Assembly (NCBI RefSeq): GCF_015207875.1
Contig: NZ_JADEVZ010000005.1
Coordinates: 62,001-126,000 of the forward strand
Origin: Dolichospermum sp. LEGE 00240
Lineage (GTDB): Bacteria > Cyanobacteriota > Cyanobacteriia > Cyanobacteriales > Nostocaceae
Direction of reading: 5' to 3'
DNA: 64,000 nucleotides
Notes under the pieces: generated by a model
Database searches by the model: none
The model's input: the letters and a program-made list of their open reading frames with translations, nothing else
Told to the model about the DNA's origin: nothing
Made by a program: the position numbers and the translations under genes
In this document: positions 24,909-32,696 of the stretch, piece by piece
Numbering within the stretch: the stretch's first letter is position 1
How the letters are laid out: every line of letters starts with the position of its first letter

Positions 24909-25874
24909 CTAACCTATCAATTTCTGCCAAGTCATTGCCCCAATAATACCATCAGCAGTTAAACCATTTTGCTGTTGAAATTTCTTGAGTGCTGCTTCCG
25001 TTTGCGAACCATAAATACCATCGGGATTAGCACCTATACGAAATTGTAAGTACCTGATAATTACGCCACTAGCATGAGTTCCTTGAATAACTCGTTTAGC
25101 TAATATCTGATTGATAGCATTCCAGGTAGTGTTACTAGCAATTCCTGTTGGTAAAACTCCCACAATTCTCTGGAATTTTTCCGTTGCTGAAGATGTAGCT
25201 GCTCCCATGCGATTATCTTCTACTAAGGGACGATTATTTTTATCAGTAATTTTCAGCCGATTTAAAGCCTGTTGTAGTCTGAGAATGCTCTTATCTTTAT
25301 TCTGTTCCTCATCTATAACAGGATTTACAGGCGTATTAGAAGCAGGATTTACAGAAGTACTTGCTACTTTACCTGTTAACCCAACAACTATGGCATTAGC
25401 CATTGCTTCACCATCATATATTTGCATATCTTTGGCAGAATCAATGAAGCAACCTTCTATGAGAATTCCTGGCATATTTGTTCTTCTCAGAACATACAGG
25501 TGAGAACCACTCTTAACACCACGATTAAAAAAGCCAGATTTGACAATTTCATCTAATACTTTCTGGGCGACTTTTCTGCCAGCGTCGCTAATAGCAAATA
25601 CTTCTGTCCCATTAGCTTGTCCATTAAAAGCATTAAAATGAATAGATACAAAAAAATCTACTCGGTTATTATTGGCTTTTTCGCACCGTCTACCTAATGA
25701 TTGATTTACTGTACTGGCACTATTTGGTTTACATGAGATTACTGTATGTCCTAAACTTTCTAATTTAGCGATAACCTTGTTACCCACTTCCATTGTTAAC
25801 TTATCTTCCGATTTAATGCCACTTGCACCACTATCAGGAGGGCAGTTGTGACCAATATCAATGCCGAATTTCAT
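24909..25874 (-). CDS. N-acetylmuramoyl-L-alanine amidase with two peptidoglycan-binding domains
   Basis: A 321-residue cell-wall hydrolase. The N-terminal Amidase_3 domain has zinc ligands H9 (IDIGHN), E23 and H79 (SIHFNAF) and the catalytic E140 (LIEGCF). A linker and two PG_binding_1 modules follow; the last ends DGIYGSQTEAALKKFQQ then GLTADGIIGAMTWQKL. It cleaves the amide bond between muramic acid and the stem peptide. No signal peptide is visible, so the export route is unclear; this endolysin-like layout is known in cyanobacteria. Transcribed alone. Confidence 0.88.
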   Translation of the reverse strand: MKFGIDIGHNCPPDSGASGIKSEDKLTMEVGNKVIAKLESLGHTVISCKPNSASTVNQSLGRRCEKANNNRVDFFVSIHFNAFNGQANGTEVFAISDAGRKVAQKVLDEIVKSGFFNRGVKSGSHLYVLRRTNMPGILIEGCFIDSAKDMQIYDGEAMANAIVVGLTGKVASTSVNPASNTPVNPVIDEEQNKDKSILRLQQALNRLKITDKNNRPLVEDNRMGAATSSATEKFQRIVGVLPTGIASNTTWNAINQILAKRVIQGTHASGVIIRYLQFRIGANPDGIYGSQTEAALKKFQQQNGLTADGIIGAMTWQKLIG

Positions 25875-26037
25875 TTTTATCTCCTTAATTGACTTTGTTG
25901 CTATGCCAAGAGTCTGCTACTGGTTAATTTAGTTCCAAAAAGCATAGACATTATTTTAATCTCTAGGTAGAGATTCCCCCATTAATCCCCAAAAATGTTT
26001 AAGATCAATGTAAAGAAATATTTCGTAGCAAAAGCGC

Positions 26038-29000
26038 ATGAAACGCATTGTCTTGATTGCTGGGTTTGAATCGTTTAACGCGGACTTGTACCGAAAAGCG
26101 GCTGATTTGGCTAATTCCCGGTGTCCAGAGTTGGATATTCGAGTATTTAGCGATCGCAATATTACCACCAATAGCCCGGAAGTAGAAGCAGCCCTCAAAA
26201 ACGCAGATGTGTTCTTTGGCAGTTTACTCTTCGATTATGACCAAGTTGTGTGGTTGCGAGAGCGCGTCGCTAATATTCCTATCCGTCTTATTTTCGAGTC
26301 AGCACTGGAATTAATTAGTTTAACCAAAATAGGATCATTTGCGATCGGTGACAAACCCGCAGGAATGCCTAAACCCGTTAAATTCATCCTTGACAAATTC
26401 AGCAACGGTAAAGAAGAAGACAAACTCGCCGGTTATATCAGTTTCCTGAAAATCGGACCAAAGTTATTAAAATTTATCCCCGTCCAAAAAGTTCAAGACC
26501 TTCGTAATTGGTTAATTATCTATGGTTACTGGAACGCCGGCGGTTCAGAAAACGTCGCTGCCCTATTTTGGACAATTGCGGAAAAATACTTAGATTTAAA
26601 AGTTGGAGATATACCCCCACCTATCGAAACCCCCGACATGGGTTTATTACATCCCGAATATCAAGGGTTTTTTAGATCACCGCGTGAATATTTACAATGG
26701 TATCGGAAAAGAGACCAGGACGTAGGGGCGCAGGGCCTGCGCCCAATCATCGGTATCCTACTTTACCGAAAGCACGTTATCACCAAACTGCCCTATATTC
26801 CCCAACTAATCCGCTATTTTGAAAAAGCCGGGTTAACCCCCTTACCCATCTTTATCAACGGCGTAGAAGGTCACGTAGCCGTCAGAGATTGGATGACCAG
26901 TGACTACGAAACCCAACAACGTCAAAGAGGTAACATTGAAACTCCTTCCCTTACCACAGAAGCAGTAAAAATTGATGCCATAGTTTCTACCATTGGATTT
27001 CCCCTCGTTGGTGGTCCGGCTGGTTCAATGGAAGCCGGAAGACAGGTGGAAGTAGCTAAACGCATTCTCACAGCCAAAAATGTCCCTTATATCGTCGCTG
27101 CACCTTTATTAATTCAAGATATTTACTCTTGGACGCGCCAAGGTGTAGGCGGTTTACAAAGTGTTGTCCTATATGCTTTACCAGAATTAGATGGTGCGAT
27201 TGATACAATTCCCCTCGGTGGTTTAGTCGGTGAACAAATTTATTTAGTTCCTGAACGAATGCAGCGATTAACTAATAGAGTTAAAAACTGGGTTTCCCTC
27301 CGCCAAAAACCTATTTCCCAACGAAAAATAGCCATTATTTTATATGGTTTTCCCCCTGGCTATGGTGCAGTGGGAACTGCGGCATTATTAAACGTTCCCC
27401 GTAGTTTAATTAAATTACTTCATGCACTCAAAGCACAAGGTTATAATGTCGGCGAAATTCCCGAAGATGGAGAAGAATTAATTCGCCAAGTTAAAGAAGC
27501 AGACGAAATTAATCCCATAAATGTAGAGACGTTTCATGAAACGTCTCTACAAAATAAAAATACCGTTAATGCCAGAACATTAGAAAAATGGTTAGGCTAT
27601 CTTTTCACAACTCGCATTGAAAAACAATGGAAATACCTCACTGGTAGCGGTATTAAAACATACAATGATGAGTTTAATGTTGGTGGTGTGCAATTAGGAA
27701 ATGTGTGGATAGGTGTCCAGCCACCTTTGGGAATTCAAGGTGATCCCATGCGGTTAATGTTTGAAAGAGATTTAACCCCCCATCCCCAATATGCAGCTTA
27801 TTATAAATGGCTACAAAATGATTTTCAAGCTGATGCAGTTGTTCATTTTGGAATGCACGGAACGGTAGAATGGTTGCCCGGTTCACCATTAGGAAATACT
27901 GGCTATTCTTGGTCGGATATTCTCTTGGGAAATATGCCCAATCTATATATCTATGCCGCAAATAATCCTTCTGAATCAATATTAGCTAAACGTCGCGGTT
28001 ATGGAGTATTAATTTCTCACAATGTCCCTCCCTATGGACGCGCCGGTTTATACAAAGAGTTGGTGAATTTACGCGATTTAATCGCCGAATATCGGGAAGA
28101 TCCAGAAAAGAATTATCTGTTAAAAGAAGGCATTTGTAAAAAAATAGTTGATACTGGTTTGGAGGTAGATTGTCCTTTTGATGATGCCAAAAGGTTGGGT
28201 ATTCCCTTTACACCGGAAAATGTGAGGATGTTTAGTAATCATGCTTTTGATCATTATTTGGTCAAGTTGTATGAATATCTCCAAGTTCTCGAAAATCGTC
28301 TTTTTTCCTCTGGTTTACATACTTTAGGTGAAGCACCAAATCAGGAGGAGTTAATTGGTTATTTGGATGCTTATTTTGGCAACGAACCACAGAGGCACAG
28401 AGAACACAGAGAGGAGGAGGAAATTACAAGGTTATTAAATCAATCTACTGATGAGTTAACGAATCTTTTAAGAGGTTTAAATGGTGAATTTATTCCTCCT
28501 GCACCTGGTGGAGATTTATTGCGTGATGGTGCTGGTGTTTTACCGACGGGTAGGAATATTCACGCTTTAGATCCTTATCGGATGCCTTCTCCTGCGGCTT
28601 TTGAAAGAGGTAAGGAAATTGCCAAGAAAATCATCTCTCAGTCTTTGGATGAAAATAAGAAATATCCAGAAACTGTGGCGGTTTTATTGTGGGGTTTGGA
28701 TGCTATTAAAACCAAAGGTGAATCTTTGGGGATTCTTTTAGAATTGGTAGGTGCTGAACCTGTGAAGGAAGGAACAGGACGCATAGTTAGATATGATTTA
28801 AAACCTCTGGCTGAGGTTGGACATCCGCGTATTGATGTGTTAGCAAATCTATCGGGAATTTTTCGAGATAGTTTTGTAAATATCATTGAATTGTTGGATG
28901 ATTTATTTCAACGGGCTGCGGAAATTGATGAACCAGAAGAAATGAATTTTATTAGAAAACACGCTTTGATTTTGAAAGCTAAAGGTGTGGAAAATTCTTC

Positions 29001-29721
29001 GGCCAGATTGTTTTCTAATCCTTCTGGTGATTTTGGTTCTTTAGTTAATGATAGAGTGGTTGATGGTAATTGGGAATCTGGAGAAGAGTTGGGGAATACT
29101 TGGGAAAGTCGCAATGTCTTTAGTTATGGTAGAAATGATAAAGGACAAGCTAGACCAGAAGTATTACAGACCCTATTAAAAACTAGCGATCGCATAATTC
29201 AAGAAATAGATTCGGTAGAATATGGATTAACCGATATTCAGGAATATTATGCCAACACAGGCGGTTTGAAAAAGGCCGCAGAAAAACAAAGCGGCAAAAA
29301 AGTACAAGCCAGTTTTGTCGAAAGTTTTTCTCAAGACACCACACCCCGCAATTTAGATGATTTATTGCGAATGGAATACAGAACCAAGTTATTAAACCCC
29401 AAATGGGCGGACGCAATGGCTAATCAAGGTTCTGGAGGTGCTTTTGAAATTTCCCAACGCATGACAGCATTAATAGGTTGGGGTGGAACTGCCGATTTTC
29501 AAGACGATTGGGTATATGATCAAGCAGCAGAAACCTATGCTTTAGATCCAGAAATGGCAGAAAAATTACGCAAAGCCAATCCTGAAGCATTTAGAAATAT
29601 TATTGGGAGAATGTTAGAAGCATCAGGACGCGGTTTATGGCAAGCTGACGGAGATAAATTAGATAAACTGCGGAAGTTGTATGATTTAACTGATCAAGAA
29701 CTAGAAGGAGTAACCGCGTAA
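26038..29721 (+). CDS. chlH: Magnesium chelatase subunit H (second, short form) with in-frame repeats
   Basis: A 1227-residue porphyrin-binding subunit of Mg-chelatase, inserting Mg into protoporphyrin IX for chlorophyll synthesis with ChlI and ChlD. Hallmarks are the N-terminal RIVLIAGFESFNADLYRKAA, then VHFGMHGTVEWLPGSPLGN in the centre and the C-terminal MTALIGWGGTADF. It is about 100 residues shorter than the main cyanobacterial ChlH (about 1330), which fits the second paralogue. Three short dispersed repeats lie inside the frame at 26722-26748, 27523-27550 and 28381-28417 without breaking it. It is transcribed alone; no chlI or chlD is in the window. Confidence 0.93.
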   Translation: MKRIVLIAGFESFNADLYRKAADLANSRCPELDIRVFSDRNITTNSPEVEAALKNADVFFGSLLFDYDQVVWLRERVANIPIRLIFESALELISLTKIGSFAIGDKPAGMPKPVKFILDKFSNGKEEDKLAGYISFLKIGPKLLKFIPVQKVQDLRNWLIIYGYWNAGGSENVAALFWTIAEKYLDLKVGDIPPPIETPDMGLLHPEYQGFFRSPREYLQWYRKRDQDVGAQGLRPIIGILLYRKHVITKLPYIPQLIRYFEKAGLTPLPIFINGVEGHVAVRDWMTSDYETQQRQRGNIETPSLTTEAVKIDAIVSTIGFPLVGGPAGSMEAGRQVEVAKRILTAKNVPYIVAAPLLIQDIYSWTRQGVGGLQSVVLYALPELDGAIDTIPLGGLVGEQIYLVPERMQRLTNRVKNWVSLRQKPISQRKIAIILYGFPPGYGAVGTAALLNVPRSLIKLLHALKAQGYNVGEIPEDGEELIRQVKEADEINPINVETFHETSLQNKNTVNARTLEKWLGYLFTTRIEKQWKYLTGSGIKTYNDEFNVGGVQLGNVWIGVQPPLGIQGDPMRLMFERDLTPHPQYAAYYKWLQNDFQADAVVHFGMHGTVEWLPGSPLGNTGYSWSDILLGNMPNLYIYAANNPSESILAKRRGYGVLISHNVPPYGRAGLYKELVNLRDLIAEYREDPEKNYLLKEGICKKIVDTGLEVDCPFDDAKRLGIPFTPENVRMFSNHAFDHYLVKLYEYLQVLENRLFSSGLHTLGEAPNQEELIGYLDAYFGNEPQRHREHREEEEITRLLNQSTDELTNLLRGLNGEFIPPAPGGDLLRDGAGVLPTGRNIHALDPYRMPSPAAFERGKEIAKKIISQSLDENKKYPETVAVLLWGLDAIKTKGESLGILLELVGAEPVKEGTGRIVRYDLKPLAEVGHPRIDVLANLSGIFRDSFVNIIELLDDLFQRAAEIDEPEEMNFIRKHALILKAKGVENSSARLFSNPSGDFGSLVNDRVVDGNWESGEELGNTWESRNVFSYGRNDKGQARPEVLQTLLKTSDRIIQEIDSVEYGLTDIQEYYANTGGLKKAAEKQSGKKVQASFVESFSQDTTPRNLDDLLRMEYRTKLLNPKWADAMANQGSGGAFEISQRMTALIGWGGTADFQDDWVYDQAAETYALDPEMAEKLRKANPEAFRNIIGRMLEASGRGLWQADGDKLDKLRKLYDLTDQELEGVTA
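26722..26748. repeat. 27-bp palindromic repeat inside chlH (9 codons)
   Basis: Same unit as 8581-8607. Translated as VGAQGLRPI inside a surface-like loop, length exactly 27 bases, so the frame is kept. Confidence 0.85.
27523..27550. repeat. 28-bp perfect palindrome inside chlH
   Basis: GTAGAGACGTTTCA followed by its exact reverse complement. It adds codons for VETFHETSL to the protein. Palindromes of this GTAGAGACG type are common between genes in Nostocales. Confidence 0.8.
28381..28417. repeat. CAGAG-type dispersed repeat inside chlH
   Basis: A run of CACAGAGGCACAGAGAACAC type, translated as the charged EPQRHREHREEEE patch. It closely resembles the intergenic unit at 17035-17070. Confidence 0.75.
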
Positions 29722-29808
29722 AAAATCCCAAATTAATTGTAGGTTGGGTTAAACGAAGTGCAACCCAACACATTCACAATTTTCTAGAGAACCAAGAAAA
29801 AACATCTG

Positions 29809-30171
29809 CTAAATAATTTCAGTTTTCACTTCTGAAGCTATTGGAGATTTCCAACATTCTAGCTTTAGAGGTCTTACTTTACTCATTTGCTTAAAATCAC
29901 TATCTTCAGAAATAATAGTTAAATCATATTGTATTGCTGTACAAGCTATCCATAAATCATTGGGATGTATTCCCGCATCTTTGATTTTAAATTTTCTTCT
30001 TTTTTCTTTCTCTTTAGGTGCAAATTTGTTAATTATTTCTGCATGAAATTGACCACAAATTTTAGATGTTTCTTCATCTATAGAATATATTTTTGTTAAA
30101 CTTTGAGTAAATGAATTGAATATTACTAGATTCTCTTCTCTTTTATCCGACTTTTCCGCCATTAATATCAA
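29809..30171 (-). pseudogene. PIN-domain toxin lacking its N-terminus
   Basis: The 120-residue frame keeps the second half of a PIN domain: IDEETSKICGQFHAEIINKF, GIHPNDLWIACTAIQYDLTIISEDSDF. The first strand with the leading aspartate (the usual L-D-T-N/S start) and the following helix are missing; the frame simply starts MILMAEKSDKREEN. There is no antitoxin gene upstream. It is therefore probably a truncated VapC-like gene, though a shortened product could still be made. Confidence 0.6.
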
Positions 30172-30407
30172 TTGCTATTTTAACTGAAAAACACATAATA
30201 ATCCAGTCCGCTAGTTCCTAATATAGCCTTAGCAAAAAATTGTTAACTCAAACTTGATTATCACTTAGTCCTAAATTGGGTTAACCAAAGTACAACCCAA
30301 CACATTTAGAATATAGTATTTCCTAATCAAATCGTGCGGGGTGGAGTTTTTGTACCTCACCTGAATAGAAATTACAATAACACAAAATAAAAAAGCTATC
30401 TACAGTC

Positions 30408-30436
30408 TTGAAATTATCCTCTAAATCATAGATAAT
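30408..30436 (+). promoter_or_regulatory. SigA-type promoter of the CIRCE gene
   Basis: TTGAAA at 30408-30413 and GATAAT at 30431-30436 with a 17-base spacer. The CIRCE operator begins 24 bases after the -10 box, a normal position for HrcA repression. Confidence 0.6.
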
Positions 30437-30460
30437 ACAATGTAACAATCAAATAAACCC

Positions 30461-30486
30461 TAGCACTCACAAGGTTTGAGTGCTAA
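30461..30486. promoter_or_regulatory. CIRCE element (HrcA operator)
   Basis: TAGCACTC (30461-30468), nine bases ACAAGGTTT, then GAGTGCTAA (30478-30486). The CIRCE consensus is TTAGCACTC-N9-GAGTGCTAA; only the first T is changed (C at 30460). HrcA binding at CIRCE represses chaperonin operons and is relieved by heat. Here it lies 140 bases before a hypothetical gene, with no groES/groEL in the window. Confidence 0.85.
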
Positions 30487-30625
30487 TTTCTAGCTTGATC
30501 TTCAAACTGATGTAGTAGGCAAAAATTCTCCTTTTCCTAGATAGAGTTAGCGGACTTTTCCGCCATAGATTCTTGCCTAAAATTCAAGTTTCTCGACAGT
30601 TGATAAATTCATTTGGAGGACTAGA

Positions 30626-30979
30626 ATGATTAAATACAGTTTCAATCTGGTAGGTGTATCTCCTGTTTTGCATTTTTTCAATCACCAACAACAGAGTTTT
30701 ATAAAACCGCAGCATCAAGGCATAGAATATATAGGAACTCATACTTGCACATTAGATGCCTTTCTATCATCCATAGAACCAATCCCCGTTAAATGGGGTT
30801 GGAACTTAGATCAAGTAGTAGATACAGTCATTGACTTTTGGATGAATAATGCTGAAAGTATTAACTATTGGAAATCTCGGTTAAACGATGCCGGACATGA
30901 TAGTTTACTTGTAGCTAGAGTCGCAGATATGAACTCTTTGTCAGAGGAACTTGAATCACTACTCAGAAAAAACTTGTAA
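30626..30979 (+). CDS. Hypothetical protein under a CIRCE operator
   Basis: A 117-residue soluble protein with no recognised domain. It starts MIKYSFNLVGVSPVLHFF after a GGAGGA ribosome-binding site (30614-30619). It has a histidine- and glutamine-rich stretch FFNHQQQSFIKPQHQG near residues 17-32. Its C-terminal half is acidic and helical (MNSLSEELESLLRKNL). The upstream promoter and CIRCE element suggest heat-shock control by HrcA. It is convergent with the ATP-grasp gene, only three bases away. A stress or chaperone-related role is a hypothesis from regulation alone. Confidence 0.75.
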   Translation: MIKYSFNLVGVSPVLHFFNHQQQSFIKPQHQGIEYIGTHTCTLDAFLSSIEPIPVKWGWNLDQVVDTVIDFWMNNAESINYWKSRLNDAGHDSLLVARVADMNSLSEELESLLRKNL

Positions 30980-30982
30980 CCT

Positions 30983-31969
30983 TTAACCATCATTCTCTAT
31001 CACTTGGAGAATTTTCAAATACAGCCCTTCCACTCTCTTTGCTGCTACCTCACCACTAGCAGCATAGTGATTTAACCCAGGAGAACCATTAATCTCAATC
31101 AGCGTATAATCTACCATCGGCATAGTAATATCATCGGTAAGTATATCCACCCCAGCTAATCTTAGTCCCATATCCTTAGTAATATTAATTGCTAGTTTCT
31201 GAAAGTCAGAATGAATAGTTTCCGAAAAATCTACCGCTTCACCTCCACTCGATAAATTAGCACTATCTAAAAGATAGACAAGATTATTATTGGGAATCAC
31301 ACTATCCCAATCAAGATTTTGTGTTTTTAATTTTTGGGAAATGCGAAAATCATCAAATTTAATCACATTTTTTCTACCCGCACTAATAATTTTTTCCTGT
31401 TTTTGTTGTAGCAACTCCAAAACATTAGATATACCATCACCAACAACACATAAAGGAATTCTTTGATAAGCCGTAATCACCTCATCATCCAACACCACAA
31501 TTCTATAGTCATTACCACTATAAAACTTTTCAACAATCAACCCTGATTTAATTTGGAATATCTTATTAGCAACATCATAATATTCCTCCTGATTATGCAC
31601 CTTAGTCACCAATATACCTTGACTCAGATTCAGCGGCTTCACAATCACAGGAAATCCCATTGATTGTGCATAATTAAATCCATCATCAATATTTCGGGGG
31701 TGATCTATTTTAGCACACATCTGATCACTGAAAAACGTCTTGCCCTCTGTCACCCGATATCCAAAGTGCTTCAGGAAAAAATTACTGTAGGCTTTATCTT
31801 TAGCTAATTCGGCTGATGCAAAACCATTAATATTCAATTTGGCATGACTAAAAACTGACTTCTTCCCATTTTTAAACGTAATATGCCCTACAAATTCATA
31901 TTCTGGTTCAACTAAAACCACCGCCCCTATTTGCAATGCTACTTTTTGGATGATTGATGTAATTGACAT
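30983..31969 (-). CDS. ATP-grasp ligase related to cyanophycin synthetase/RimK
   Basis: A 328-residue ATP-grasp protein. Typical features are FPVIVKPLNLSQGILVTKV (ATP lysine), GLIVEKFYSGNDYRIVVLDD, and the C-terminal metal site DYTLIEINGSPGLNHY. Sequence and size resemble the ATP-grasp half of cyanophycin synthetase or GshF-like amino-acid ligases, forming an amide bond with ATP. No Mur-ligase half is present, so it is not CphA itself. The substrate is unknown. It is transcribed alone, convergent with the CIRCE gene. Confidence 0.75.
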   Translation of the reverse strand: MSITSIIQKVALQIGAVVLVEPEYEFVGHITFKNGKKSVFSHAKLNINGFASAELAKDKAYSNFFLKHFGYRVTEGKTFFSDQMCAKIDHPRNIDDGFNYAQSMGFPVIVKPLNLSQGILVTKVHNQEEYYDVANKIFQIKSGLIVEKFYSGNDYRIVVLDDEVITAYQRIPLCVVGDGISNVLELLQQKQEKIISAGRKNVIKFDDFRISQKLKTQNLDWDSVIPNNNLVYLLDSANLSSGGEAVDFSETIHSDFQKLAINITKDMGLRLAGVDILTDDITMPMVDYTLIEINGSPGLNHYAASGEVAAKRVEGLYLKILQVIENDG

Positions 31970-32353
31970 TTTTTATTTTCTCGGATTCTTTCAAAATTAC
32001 CCTGAAGAAGTATGGCAATATCCGTAAATACAGCAGGTTACGTATTTATGAGGTACAAAATCTAAATGGAGACCTATACACCAAGCCAGTTCTACTCCTG
32101 ACTCCTGAATTATGCCATATATTATACAATGATTTTAATTTCTTATGTATGCCTAAACACTAAATTATTCAGTAAATACTCATCGGCATTAAATAAAACT
32201 AAACATTATTAAAAGATAAATTGTTGCATCACGTATTGACAACTTTGAAAATATGTAATAACAAGGTGGCATCATCAATAAAAGACGCTAGTACATCCTT
32301 AGCTAAAAGACATACTAACGTCCTTCACTCAAATTAATACGCATAAAATAATC
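31970..32353. other. Gene-free interval
   Basis: 384 bases between divergent genes. A 66-codon plus-strand frame (31963-32163) has no coding character. I see no repeat family or clear promoter beyond AT-rich tracts; the region should hold promoters for both flanking genes. Confidence 0.4.
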
Positions 32354-32611
32354 ATGCCACAAAATACGGATTACAAAAATATCACCTCAGAAAATCAAGC
32401 CATACCCACAGCAAGAGAAGATAACGCCTACAAAAAAAGGCTGAATGGTTGGGCTGTAGCCCGTGTCGTTACCGAACAAGAAAAAGTAATTGTTTCCCGC
32501 TTTCGCAGTCGTTCTGACGCAGAAGGCTATATTCAGCACATCCGTCAGATGATTCCTAACACTGTTTTTGAGCTTTTCTTTGATTGCCAACGGGAAGAAA
32601 TTGTCATGTGA
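32354..32611 (+). CDS. Conserved hypothetical protein
   Basis: An 85-residue basic protein with a central RLNGWAVARVV and RFRSRSDAEGYIQHIRQMIPN, ending in FELFFDCQREEIVM. This looks like a small alpha/beta protein, and similar short proteins occur in cyanobacteria, but I know no function. No signal peptide or metal motif. It converges with the M3 peptidase gene, 85 bases away. Confidence 0.65.
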   Translation: MPQNTDYKNITSENQAIPTAREDNAYKKRLNGWAVARVVTEQEKVIVSRFRSRSDAEGYIQHIRQMIPNTVFELFFDCQREEIVM

Positions 32612-32696
32612 CCAACAAGAGGCAAGAGGTAAGAGGCAAAATTCCAGATAAATATTCTTCTCTTCTCCTCATTCCCTCATCCCTTCCATTCCTCAC

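Noticed and set aside
31963-32163. 66-codon plus-strand frame
   Set aside because: No coding character, overlaps the start of the ATP-grasp gene on the other strand.
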